Part shown: positions 1 through 7,237 of the stretch, piece by piece
Layout of the letters: the number at the start of each line of letters is the position of its first letter
How positions within the stretch are numbered: the stretch's first letter is position 1
Made by a program: the position numbers and the translations under genes
Notes under the pieces: model-generated
Told to the model about the DNA's origin: nothing
The model's database searches: none
The model's input: the letters and a program-made list of their open reading frames with translations, nothing else
From: JANQGH01 sp039177555
Lineage (GTDB): Bacteria; Pseudomonadota; Alphaproteobacteria; DSM-16000; Inquilinaceae
Assembly: GCA_039177555.1 (NCBI GenBank)
Contig: JBCDFV010000058.1
Span: forward strand, 1-23,214
Reading direction: 5' to 3'
DNA length: 23,214 nt

Positions 1-29
1 ATGATCAGAAGGTCGGTCGAGATGGACAT

Positions 30-47
30 TGTATTAAATATATAACA
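30..47. promoter_or_regulatory. Putative operator upstream of the TRAP operon
   Basis: The 18-bp sequence TGTATTAAATATATAACA lies in an AT-rich patch upstream of the transporter genes. Its outer 7-mers TGTATTA and TATAACA form an imperfect inverted repeat (5 of 7 pairs). It has the same length and the same TGTAT...ACA ends as the core of the palindrome at 4845-4862, with 11 of 18 positions identical. The layout resembles sites bound by GntR-type regulators, but no regulator gene is visible, so the binding protein is unknown. The AT-rich patch could also simply contain the promoter -10 region. Confidence 0.35.
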
Positions 48-127
48 GATTATCGGCGGATGGCCCCGTCTTCAAAACGGTTGCACAGACGACCGGAAGG
101 GTGGGCACACGAGGAGGCAGCGCATTC

Positions 128-673
128 ATGTCCAACCCGGACCAAGCCGATAGTCCAGACTTGTCGGGCCCGCGCCTATGGCTCGATTGGGGTCGGCGCC
201 TGTTCTTCAGCCTGTGCGGCCTGACGCTGATCTTGTTCACGGGGCTGGTGCTCTACTCCGTCATCGCCCGCTACTTCTTCAATGCGCCGCCGATCTGGGG
301 CGAGGACGTGCCCAAGCTGCTGTTCGTCTGGCTGACCTTCGTCGGTGCGGCATTTGCGGGCATGATGGGCATGAACATCCGGGTCACCTATCTGGTCGAC
401 AAGATGACACCGTTGGTCCGGCGCCGGGTTGAGATCGCGATGCATGTCATCGTCTGCTTTCTCTTGGTGCTGATCCTTTGGTATTCCGTGCCAATCATCG
501 AGCTGACCAGTCGGGGCACGATGCTGTCGACGGGCTGGTCAAACGCGCTGACCTACCTTGCCTTGCCGACGGGCGCGGCCCTGACGCTGGTCCACCAGAT
601 CTGGCGCGTCGTGAAGCTTGCCCGAGGCGGAGCCGACGACCCGCCGGGCGACGAAAGCACGAGCGGTTTCTGA
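128..673 (+). CDS. TRAP transporter small permease (DctQ type)
   Basis: This 181-residue protein is the small membrane subunit of a tripartite ATP-independent periplasmic transporter in the inner membrane. It has four hydrophobic segments (roughly residues 24-46, 60-80, 95-118 and 140-160). The family pattern RYFFNAPPIWGED, followed by LLFVWLTFVGAAFAG, sits in the first half. I chose the ATG at 128 because GAGGAGG (111-117) lies ten bases upstream; a GTG at 101 would extend the same frame without a ribosome site. The stop is three bases before the large permease ATG, so the two are co-translated. The order small permease, large permease, binding protein is a normal TRAP operon layout. Substrate cannot be read from this subunit. 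Confidence 0.93.
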   Translation: MSNPDQADSPDLSGPRLWLDWGRRLFFSLCGLTLILFTGLVLYSVIARYFFNAPPIWGEDVPKLLFVWLTFVGAAFAGMMGMNIRVTYLVDKMTPLVRRRVEIAMHVIVCFLLVLILWYSVPIIELTSRGTMLSTGWSNALTYLALPTGAALTLVHQIWRVVKLARGGADDPPGDESTSGF

Positions 674-676
674 CCC

Positions 677-1969
677 ATGCTTTTAACCGCGATGATCCTG
701 CTGCTGTTCGTCTTTGTCTTTTTGGGCATGGACATTGCCTGGGCAATCGCGACGGCGGCGCTCGGTTTCATCGCACTGTCGCAGTTCGGCGATTCGCCGG
801 TGGCCTTCGTGCTGTTCGTCCAGCAAATGACCAACGGCGTCGACAGTTTCGCATTGCTGGCCGTGCCGATGTTCATCTTTGCCGGCGAACTGATGACCGC
901 TGGCGGCGTCACCAAACGGTTGATCCAGTTCGCCTACACGCTGGTGGGGCATCGACCGGGCGGACTGGCCAATGTCGGCATCACGTCGAACTTCGTGATG
1001 TCCGGCGTCTCCGGCTCTGCCCTGGCGGACGCCGCCGCTACCGGGTCGGTTCTGATACCCGAAATGAAGCGGCGCGGCTATCCGCCCGCCTATAGCTGTG
1101 CAGTGATTGCCGCCGGCGCGACCATGGGCCCGGTCATTCCGCCCTCGATTTCGTTCATTCTGCTTGGCGCGATCGTCAATTTGTCCGTTGGCCAACTGTT
1201 CCTGGCCGGCATCCTGCCCGGCATCTTGATGTTCGCCTCGCTGTTGATCGCAAGCCGCTTCATGGCCTTGCGTATGGGCCTGCCCGTCGAGGAAAAGATC
1301 ATGGGGCGCGAGCGCTGGCTGGCCCTGGCCGGCGGCATCCTGCCCTTGCTGGTGCCAATCTTGGTCATCCTGTCGAAGGTCATGGGCATCGCCACTCCGA
1401 CCGAAGCCGCCTCGCTGATCGTGCTCTACACCGCCATCATTGGCGTTGTGGTCTATCGGACGCTGGGGCCACGGACCTTTCTGCGCGCGGCCGGACGTGC
1501 CGCGCTGATCTCCTCGGTCGTGATGCTGACGGTCGCGACCAGCCAGATCTTTGCCTCGCTGGCGGTGCTGGCCCATCTCGGCGCCATCCTGACCAGTGCG
1601 ATGCTGGCCATCTCGGAAAACCCGATGGTCCTGCTGCTGATGATCAACATCATCCTGCTGATCATGGGCATGATCATGGAGCCCCTGCCGGTGATGCTGA
1701 TCCTGGCGCCGATCCTGTTCCCGCTGATGGCCGGGATGGGGGTCGACCCGATCCATCTCGGCGTCGTTGTCGTTCTAAACCTGATGATCGGCATGGTGAC
1801 GCCGCCCATTGGGCTCAACCTGTTCGTCATGTCGCGCATCGGCGGTGTCGGCGTGATGGAGATCTTCCGCGCGGGCATTCCGTTCATGGCTGCCCTCGTC
1901 GTTGCCTTGGCACTGGTCACTTACGTGCCTTGGATCACCACGGCCTTGCCGATCTGGCTGATGCGCTAG
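677..1969 (+). CDS. TRAP transporter large permease (DctM type)
   Basis: This 430-residue protein is almost entirely hydrophobic, with about a dozen membrane segments, and forms the ion-coupled transport channel together with the small permease. Family hallmarks are visible: AVPMFIFAGELMTAGG near residues 60-75, SGVSGSALADAAATGS near 110-125, a PPSISFILLG segment near 155-165, and near the C-terminus MVTPPIGLNLFVMSRI. The length is as expected for DctM proteins. It starts three bases after the small permease stop and ends about 50 bases before the binding protein start. No truncation or frameshift is seen. Confidence 0.96.
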   Translation: MLLTAMILLLFVFVFLGMDIAWAIATAALGFIALSQFGDSPVAFVLFVQQMTNGVDSFALLAVPMFIFAGELMTAGGVTKRLIQFAYTLVGHRPGGLANVGITSNFVMSGVSGSALADAAATGSVLIPEMKRRGYPPAYSCAVIAAGATMGPVIPPSISFILLGAIVNLSVGQLFLAGILPGILMFASLLIASRFMALRMGLPVEEKIMGRERWLALAGGILPLLVPILVILSKVMGIATPTEAASLIVLYTAIIGVVVYRTLGPRTFLRAAGRAALISSVVMLTVATSQIFASLAVLAHLGAILTSAMLAISENPMVLLLMINIILLIMGMIMEPLPVMLILAPILFPLMAGMGVDPIHLGVVVVLNLMIGMVTPPIGLNLFVMSRIGGVGVMEIFRAGIPFMAALVVALALVTYVPWITTALPIWLMR

Positions 1970-2018
1970 GGGGCATCGGCAGGGCGACCGCCTTAATCAC
2001 CAAGAAGGGATGAGCCTC

Positions 2019-3005
2019 ATGTCTTTTAAACTTTCTCGCAGGAACTTCACGACCGGGTCGGCGGCCCTCGCGGGCGCGGCCATGCTGCCGTTGGGCTCCG
2101 CACAGGCGCAGGCCAGCGTGCTGCGCTACGGCAATGCCGGCAACATCGACACCCTGTCGAACCAGTTCAACCTGCGCCTGGCCGACACGCTGATGGAGCG
2201 CACCAACGATGAGTTGGGCATGGAGATCTTCGCCGGCACGCTCGGCGGCGAGCAGTCGCTGATCGAAGGCATGGCGCTGGGCACACTGGATATGTACAAC
2301 GGCGCCTACACGGGCACCCGCGAGTTCGACATTCTTTACAGCCCGTATTTCTTCCGCGACGGTTCACACGCCGGCGCGGTCATGGCAGGCGCGATCGGCG
2401 ATCAGGCATCGCAAGTGTTGCAGGAACGCTATGACGCGCGCCTGCTCGGCGTTGGCCGCCTGGGCACCTACAATCTGATGCTGAAGGAGCCGATCAGCTC
2501 GATCGAGGAGATCGCGGGCCGCAAGATCCGTACGCCGCAGATCGAAGGCTGCATCGCGTCGGTCGAGTCCCTGGGCGCCAACCCGACGCCGGTGGCGTTC
2601 AACGAGGTCTATCTGGCCCTGCAGCAGGGCGTCGTCGACGGGCTGGTCACGGCCTTGAATGTCGCCGTGGCGGTCCAGTTCTATGAAGTCTGCCAGTACG
2701 TCGTGGCCAACGATTTCGGCCAGGCCCTGGACAAGCAACTGATTTCAAACGCGTCCTGGAACGGCCTGTCTGCAGACCAGCAGAACGTGCTCGCCACCAG
2801 CTTCTCGGAGTTGGAGGAGGAGTACTATTACGCCGCCGGGGTGGCCGCCAAGCCCAACGATTTGGCGGCCTGGGAACAAGCCAACGGCGAAGGCAGCGTG
2901 ATCACGCTGGACGAGGATCTCGACGGCGTCTTTGCCGACCTGAACCGGTCGCTTGCCGACGACGTTTATGGCGACGGCGCCTGGGAAGAGATACAGCGCG
3001 CCTAG
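2019..3005 (+). CDS. TRAP transporter solute-binding protein (DctP type), Tat-exported
   Basis: This 328-residue periplasmic protein captures the substrate for the permease pair. The N-terminus carries a twin-arginine motif, SRRNF (residues 6-10), then a hydrophobic stretch and a probable cleavage site around SAQA-QA (residues 27-32). Mature-domain hallmarks include GRKIRTPQ (168-174), whose arginine R171 corresponds to the residue that binds the ligand carboxylate in the family, and AFNEVYLALQQGVVDG (193-208). A carboxylated ligand is therefore likely, but its identity is unknown. The start at 2019 is preferred over an in-frame ATG at 2010 because the AAGAAGG site ends only one base before 2010 but ten bases before 2019. 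A strong hairpin follows the stop codon. Confidence 0.94.
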   Translation: MSFKLSRRNFTTGSAALAGAAMLPLGSAQAQASVLRYGNAGNIDTLSNQFNLRLADTLMERTNDELGMEIFAGTLGGEQSLIEGMALGTLDMYNGAYTGTREFDILYSPYFFRDGSHAGAVMAGAIGDQASQVLQERYDARLLGVGRLGTYNLMLKEPISSIEEIAGRKIRTPQIEGCIASVESLGANPTPVAFNEVYLALQQGVVDGLVTALNVAVAVQFYEVCQYVVANDFGQALDKQLISNASWNGLSADQQNVLATSFSELEEEYYYAAGVAAKPNDLAAWEQANGEGSVITLDEDLDGVFADLNRSLADDVYGDGAWEEIQRA

Positions 3006-3013
3006 CCCTAGAG

Positions 3014-3046
3014 GAAGGCGGGGCGGCCGTTTCTCGTCCCGCCTTC
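3014..3046 (+). terminator. Strong hairpin after the TRAP binding protein gene
   Basis: GAAGGCGGG (3014-3022) and CCCGCCTTC (3038-3046) form a perfect 9-bp inverted repeat around a 15-base loop, eight bases after the binding protein stop. No T-run follows, so it is not a classical intrinsic terminator. It may end transcription weakly, or protect the 3' end of the transporter mRNA, leaving the next gene (3069) expressed at a lower level. Confidence 0.45.
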
Positions 3047-3068
3047 ACCCGACACGAGACGGAAATCT

Positions 3069-3380
3069 ATGAACACCACTGAGCCGGCACCTGAGCAGAC
3101 CTTTTTCGACGACCCAGCTCTGGACGTCGCCGTGGCCATGATCATGACCTTGGCGACAGAACTCCAAGTCACGCGCGACCGCTTGCGCTCGCTGGAGGTG
3201 CAGTTGGAGAAGCAGGGTGTTCTTACGGCCGACGCCCTGGACGGGTACGCACCCGATGGCGACGAGGCAAAGCGGCTCAACGCCGACCGAGAGGCCTTCG
3301 TCGCATCGCTGTTCGACGTCATCAAGCGCCGCCAGGCATCCAAGGGCGCAGCCGACGATTTGATGGAGCAGGTTGGCTAG
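3069..3380 (+). CDS. Hypothetical 103-residue protein
   Basis: I do not recognise this protein. It is small, acidic and predicted to be soluble and mostly helical. Residues 14-45 (LDVAVAMIMTLATELQVTRDRLRSLEVQLEKQG spans this part) look like an amphipathic helix that could form a coiled coil, and a second helix runs near residues 65-90. The start ATG has a purine-rich GAGACGGAAA upstream. It lies 63 bases after the TRAP binding protein on the same strand, separated by a hairpin, so it is probably the last gene of that transcript. The helical, dimer-like pattern would suit a subunit or adaptor, but no function can be assigned. Confidence 0.7.
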   Translation: MNTTEPAPEQTFFDDPALDVAVAMIMTLATELQVTRDRLRSLEVQLEKQGVLTADALDGYAPDGDEAKRLNADREAFVASLFDVIKRRQASKGAADDLMEQVG

Positions 3381-3407
3381 ATTGCCGATGTCGCCTGTGT
3401 GGCAATC
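3380..3407. terminator. Inverted repeat between convergent genes
   Basis: GATTGCC (3380-3386) and GGCAATC (3401-3407) form a perfect 7-bp stem with a 14-base loop, placed exactly between the end of the 103-residue gene and the end of the convergent CMD gene. It has no T-tract on either side. The position suggests a bidirectional terminator, but the stem alone is modest evidence. Confidence 0.35.
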
Positions 3408-3416
3408 GGCGCTGCA

Positions 3417-4061
3417 TCACTCCGAATAGGGTCCCGCAAAGCCGCCCTCCTCCGCCGCAACCGCCCACGCCTCCACAGCATCGATAAGGGTCGGACCGCC
3501 ACAGGGCAGCAGCAGATAGCTCAAGCCCTCGGTCAAGGCATCGCGGGCGCCGCCGGCGGCCAGGAAGCGCTCGATGTGCAGCGCCATGCCGCGATGGCTG
3601 CGGCGGGCCGCGTGACAGACGGCGGCGCACAGATCGGTGAGCGCCGGGTCGATGCTGCCACGTGCTGTACCGACCAGGGCGAAATAGCGCTGATCCAGAT
3701 CATCGGGCGGCGTCCAGTCGGCCCAATGGGCGCCGGCGAAGCCGGTCATGGCTTCGTAGGATTCGACCGCGCCGGCGATGGCCACCGCTTCCGACAGTGT
3801 CGCATAGGCGAGGCCCGCCGCCTCGGCCCGGCGGAGGTGGATCGTGCCATGTTCCTCGCGCGCGGCCACCAGCAAGGCGACCCAAACCGTCTCGCGCTCG
3901 GCAGCCGAGAGGATGCGCGGATCGAGCGTCAGCTTGGTGTAGAACGCGTCGTAGGCGCGCAGCAGGTCCGGGTCCGACGCGTCCAGCATGCGATGATAGG
4001 ACAGCCGATAGCCGCGCTTCTTCTCCACGGTCTTCAGCGCTTCGGTTTCCGATGATGTCAC
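3417..4061 (-). CDS. Tandem carboxymuconolactone decarboxylase/AhpD-like protein, copy B
   Basis: This 214-residue cytosolic protein contains two AhpD/CMD-like helical modules, roughly residues 20-115 and 125-205. The first carries ERETVWVALLVAAREEHGTIH and then RRAEAAG, matching the family core helix, with H75 kept. The second carries CHAARRSHRGMALHIERFLAAG, with H162 kept. The CxxC pair that makes AhpD a peroxidase is absent, so a redox role is unlikely. It starts with GTG inside the stop of the upstream paralog (GTGA overlap at 4058-4061), so the two are co-translated and probably form a heteromer. CMD-fold enzymes include decarboxylases and lactone-related enzymes; the reaction here is unknown. 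Confidence 0.82.
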   Translation of the reverse strand: MTSSETEALKTVEKKRGYRLSYHRMLDASDPDLLRAYDAFYTKLTLDPRILSAAERETVWVALLVAAREEHGTIHLRRAEAAGLAYATLSEAVAIAGAVESYEAMTGFAGAHWADWTPPDDLDQRYFALVGTARGSIDPALTDLCAAVCHAARRSHRGMALHIERFLAAGGARDALTEGLSYLLLPCGGPTLIDAVEAWAVAAEEGGFAGPYSE

Positions 4062-4795
4062 GATGCGTCTCCCCCTTTGCCCGATGCCTCGTCATAACCG
4101 CCCTGCCCGGCCAGGTCGGCCCAGATCTTGAACAGCGGCGAGGCGTCGACCCTCCCGGCCAGAATGACCTCTCGCCAGACGCCGCAGGCATCGACGAACC
4201 GCGGCACGCTGCCGGGAAACATCGTTAACGACAGCGCCTCGGCCAAATCCAGCTCGTTCACTTCGGCCGCGTAAGCGTCTTCAATGGTCCACCCCAGATC
4301 GCGCCAGCGGGCCAGGCAAGCGGCAGTCGCGGCTTCGGCCATCAAAACCAGCCGATCCGACAGGTGCAGCCCGGCGAGACTGGACTGGCGCGCGTCCTGG
4401 CGCAGGCGCCTGGCGCTAAACCCGGGCAGATGGCCCTGCCAATGGTCGCCGACGAAATCGAAGGCGCGCGCCCCATAGCCCAAGGCGGCAATGCGCACCG
4501 CGCCTTCGACCTCTTCGTCGGTGCCGCCGGCGTCGCGGAACTTGGCGATGTGATGGGTCGCCAGCGCTTCGTCGGTAGCGATCAGAATCGCCAGCCACAC
4601 GAACTCCTTGTCATGCGCGGTCAGCCGGCGCGGCGTGAGCGTCAAGGCCGTGTAGGCGGCGTCGTAGGCCGTCAGCATGTCCGGCGCGCTGATCGCCATC
4701 AGCCCATGATGCGGCAGCAGATAGCCGCGCTTGGCTCGGATCGTGTCCAGCCTTGCCAGTGCCGTCTCGGGCGTTTCCGGGTCGTCTTGATCCAT
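4058..4795 (-). CDS. Tandem carboxymuconolactone decarboxylase/AhpD-like protein, copy A
   Basis: This 245-residue protein is a paralog of the next gene: both share GY.L..H, PD.L.AYDA.YT.LTL.PR.L and VW.A.L.A..E....H....AG. The first module (about residues 24-120) keeps the family histidine region (H81/H82) but has no CxxC. The second module (about 145-235) is more divergent and has no clear equivalent of H162 of the partner, so the active site may be asymmetric in a heteromer. GAGAG lies upstream of the ATG at 4795. It is the first gene of a two-gene minus-strand operon, divergent from the methyltransferase operon across a palindrome-containing promoter region. Confidence 0.8.
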   Translation of the reverse strand: MDQDDPETPETALARLDTIRAKRGYLLPHHGLMAISAPDMLTAYDAAYTALTLTPRRLTAHDKEFVWLAILIATDEALATHHIAKFRDAGGTDEEVEGAVRIAALGYGARAFDFVGDHWQGHLPGFSARRLRQDARQSSLAGLHLSDRLVLMAEAATAACLARWRDLGWTIEDAYAAEVNELDLAEALSLTMFPGSVPRFVDACGVWREVILAGRVDASPLFKIWADLAGQGGYDEASGKGGDAS

Positions 4796-4831
4796 CGTTT
4801 CTCTCGTGGCGCTGAAAGCCGTTGGGATGCG

Positions 4832-4859
4832 TTGCGGTCTAAGCTGTATGGTTTATGAT
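4832..4859 (+). promoter_or_regulatory. Possible sigma70-type promoter of the methyltransferase operon
   Basis: TTGCGG (4832-4837) and TATGAT (4854-4859) are separated by 16 bases; the -10 element matches the consensus in five of six positions and lies inside the palindrome at 4841-4866. A repressor bound there would block RNA polymerase. The -35 match is weak. Confidence 0.35.
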
Positions 4860-4866
4860 ACAGCTT
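4841..4866. promoter_or_regulatory. Perfect 9-bp inverted repeat, probable operator
   Basis: AAGCTGTAT (4841-4849) and ATACAGCTT (4858-4866) are exact inverted copies separated by eight bases, in the 123-base region between the divergent CMD and methyltransferase operons. Arm length, two-turn spacing and overlap with a -10-like TATGAT are typical of an operator for a dimeric repressor or activator. The core 18-mer 4845-4862 resembles the site at 30-47 upstream of the TRAP genes. The protein that binds is not encoded in the window. Confidence 0.65.
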
Positions 4867-4918
4867 GGCCAGCGGAAAGCGAATGCGGCCCATTCAACCA
4901 ACGGAAGGCAAACAGGTC

Positions 4919-5998
4919 ATGGCGCTTGATCCCCGCCCCTACCGGCCATTTCAGGCCTATCAGGACACGGTGCTCGACATGAAGCGCTATTGGACGCGCG
5001 AGCTTTACCCCGCGCTTCAGCAGACTTACGAGGCCAAGGCGGCCGACATGGACGGCCCCCCGCCCAAATCCGCGACGGAGGTCGACGCACTGCTGGCCGA
5101 CGAGCCGCTGGCGCAGTATTTCGGCTGGCTGGAGCGCCATTTGCAGCGCATGAAATACAGCGGCCGTCTGGGTCTGGCGCCCGCCTTCGACCGCGATCGT
5201 GCCGACATCGAGACAGCGCTGGAAGGCCCGTTCGCCGATGGCGTTCTTGAGCTGACCGACGGGTTCGAACAGCCGGACTACTACACGGCCGTCGATATCC
5301 ATCAACATCCCGGCGGGGTCTGGTCGGATGAGCTGGCCGGCGCGGTATACGAGCGCGGAGCGCGGACGACCACGCCGCTGATGGGCCGGGATGCCGACCT
5401 GCATTACCGATTCACCGATCAGATCTTCGCGCGCGCCGGCGAGGCCAAGCGCCTGCTCGACATGGGCTGCGGCTTCGGCAAGAGCACGCGGCCCTTCTAT
5501 ACCGAGCGGCGGGACATGGAGGTGACGGGCGTCGATCTGGCGGAACCGTGCCTGCGGCTGGCCGCCCTGACCGCGACCGAGGATCAGGCGCGCAACGTGC
5601 ACTATAGGCAGGCCGACGCGGCCGATACCGGCCTCGACGACAGCTCCGTCGATATCGTGACCTCGACCATGATGCTGCACGAGATGCCGCCGAAGCACAT
5701 TCGCGCGGTGCTAAAGGAAGCAGGGCGCGTGCTGTCGCCGGGTGGCCTGTCGATCCATCTCGACTTTCTGTCGGAGGACGACCCTTTCACGCGCTACATC
5801 CATTACGGCCATGCCAGGCGCAACAATGAACCCTTCATGACGCCCCTGAACGAGATGGATTTGGACGAGGCCCATCGCGCGGCGGGGCTGGAGCCTCCGG
5901 AGATCATCCCGTTTGAGGAAATGCCCGGCACGCTGGACGCCGGCAATACGGACTGGCGCTTTCCCTGGGTCATCATCGTTTCTCGTAAGGCGGCCTGA
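4919..5998 (+). CDS. Class I SAM-dependent methyltransferase with long N-terminal extension
   Basis: This 359-residue cytosolic protein has a Rossmann methyltransferase domain from about residue 165 onward. SAM-binding motif I is LLDMGCGFGKS (179-189), the acidic residue after strand 2 is D206 (GVDL), the motif II region is DSSVDIVTSTMMLHEMP (241-257), and GRVLSPGG (269-276) follows. The first 160 residues match no domain I know and contain aromatic and acidic helices that may cap the substrate pocket. The ATG at 4919 is chosen because GGAAGG (4903-4908) is ten bases upstream; ATG 4883 and TTG 4865 are in frame but lack such a site and would run into the palindrome. It leads a coupled five-ORF operon; the methyl acceptor is unknown. 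Confidence 0.85.
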   Translation: MALDPRPYRPFQAYQDTVLDMKRYWTRELYPALQQTYEAKAADMDGPPPKSATEVDALLADEPLAQYFGWLERHLQRMKYSGRLGLAPAFDRDRADIETALEGPFADGVLELTDGFEQPDYYTAVDIHQHPGGVWSDELAGAVYERGARTTTPLMGRDADLHYRFTDQIFARAGEAKRLLDMGCGFGKSTRPFYTERRDMEVTGVDLAEPCLRLAALTATEDQARNVHYRQADAADTGLDDSSVDIVTSTMMLHEMPPKHIRAVLKEAGRVLSPGGLSIHLDFLSEDDPFTRYIHYGHARRNNEPFMTPLNEMDLDEAHRAAGLEPPEIIPFEEMPGTLDAGNTDWRFPWVIIVSRKAA

Positions 5999-6004
5999 AC
6001 GACC

Positions 6005-7237
6005 ATGGCACAACTGATCAATCTGGACCGCGCGCGTGAGCAGATGGGCCGCGAGGATCTGGACGCGCTCGTCCTGGTGACGCCGATCAATACGGCCTAC
6101 GCCGCAGGCACTGCGTCGGAGTTCTTGCTCGGCCGGTTCGAGGACTGGACCACGGCCGTGGTGCTGGCGCGCGATCCCGGCATCGCGCCCGCGCTGATCA
6201 TCCCAGAATTCGACCTGCCCTACCTGATCGAACAGCCGAGCTGGATCGAGGACGTGCAACTGTTCGGCAGCCCATGGTCCTCCGTCGGCGTGTTCATGGG
6301 CGAAACGCTGGAACGCGGCTTGTCGAGTGAGTTGCGGGTGGGGCTTGCCGAGGCAAGGGCCAGGTTCGGACCCAGTCAGCAAGGCAGCTTTCTCGACGGC
6401 TTGACCAAGGCGCTGCGCGACAGAGGGCTGGATGGGGCTGAGCTGGCGATCGACGATTTGCGCTTGGGACGTAGGCTGGAAGAGGCCGGCATCGGCCAGG
6501 CCCCCATCGGCGACGCGATTCAACTCATGCGGCGCATCCGCATCGTGAAGACGCCGGCCGAGGTCGAGCTGATCACCGTGGGCGCCGACATCAACGCCAA
6601 GGCTCTGGCGGCCGTAATCGCCGAGGGCGCAGACGGCACGCCGGAGGATGACTTGATCCGCGTCTACCGCAAGACGCTGGTCGATCACGACGCGCGCTGG
6701 CTGGGCGAGCGCGGCATGATGTTCGGCACCGGCGATGCCTCGACGTTCAGCCTGCCGGCATCCGCCGAGCGCTCGCTGACGCCGGGCGACGCGGTGGTGC
6801 TGGACTGTCTGGGCACCTATCAGGGCTATCACATGGATCTGGCCCGCACCGCCGTGGTCGGCGATCCGACGGCGGACCAGAAGCTGCGTTATCGCGCCGT
6901 GGTCGATGCCTTGGAGGCGGTCGAGGACGCCATGAGGCCTGGCGTCCATACCGAGGATCTGCGCGAGTTGACGCGCGCCACCGTCGCCAAGCACGGTCTG
7001 CGGCGCGAGCTTGTCTCGGTCACCACCCATGGCATCGGTTTCGAAGTGTTCGAGTTTCCGCACGACAACAGCCTGGTCGAGGGCTATCCGCTGGAGCTGG
7101 GCATGGTGGTGAACACCGAGGTGTTCTATCGCGACCCAGACCTGGGCGCCTTTCACCTGGAAGACAGTGTCGTGGTCGAGGCCGATGGTTGCCGCATCCT
7201 GCGCCCCGTCGACCGCGATCTCGTGGTCTTCCAATGA
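6005..7237 (+). CDS. M24-family metallohydrolase (creatinase/Xaa-Pro peptidase fold), atypical
   Basis: This 410-residue protein has a creatinase-type N-terminal domain (about 1-165) and a pita-bread M24 domain (about 175-405). All five metal ligands are present: D267, D278, H342, E372 and E386. The two extra histidines of classical aminopeptidase P/prolidase are missing: the HGIGxxxHE motif reads HGIGFEVFE, with F349 in place of the second His, and the usual His ahead of D267 lies in a segment reading STFSLP. So a normal proline peptidase role is doubtful. The M24 fold also includes ectoine hydrolase (DoeA), creatinase and the DMSP lyase DddP, which are better models for a catabolic operon. 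It starts six bases after the methyltransferase stop. Confidence 0.88.
   Translation: MAQLINLDRAREQMGREDLDALVLVTPINTAYAAGTASEFLLGRFEDWTTAVVLARDPGIAPALIIPEFDLPYLIEQPSWIEDVQLFGSPWSSVGVFMGETLERGLSSELRVGLAEARARFGPSQQGSFLDGLTKALRDRGLDGAELAIDDLRLGRRLEEAGIGQAPIGDAIQLMRRIRIVKTPAEVELITVGADINAKALAAVIAEGADGTPEDDLIRVYRKTLVDHDARWLGERGMMFGTGDASTFSLPASAERSLTPGDAVVLDCLGTYQGYHMDLARTAVVGDPTADQKLRYRAVVDALEAVEDAMRPGVHTEDLRELTRATVAKHGLRRELVSVTTHGIGFEVFEFPHDNSLVEGYPLELGMVVNTEVFYRDPDLGAFHLEDSVVVEADGCRILRPVDRDLVVFQ

Noticed and set aside
1..45. Open frame from the left edge ending in TAA at 43-45, and on the opposite strand an ATG at 29 reading out of the window.
   Set aside because: Both are under 15 codons, lack a ribosome site and cannot be assessed at the edge. 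The minus-strand frame could be the start of a divergent regulator gene, but nothing supports it.
683..1756. Long minus-strand open frame of 357 codons inside the large permease gene.
   Set aside because: Its translation is rich in Gln, His, Arg and Asp with no domain, the usual shadow of a GC-rich hydrophobic gene on the other strand.
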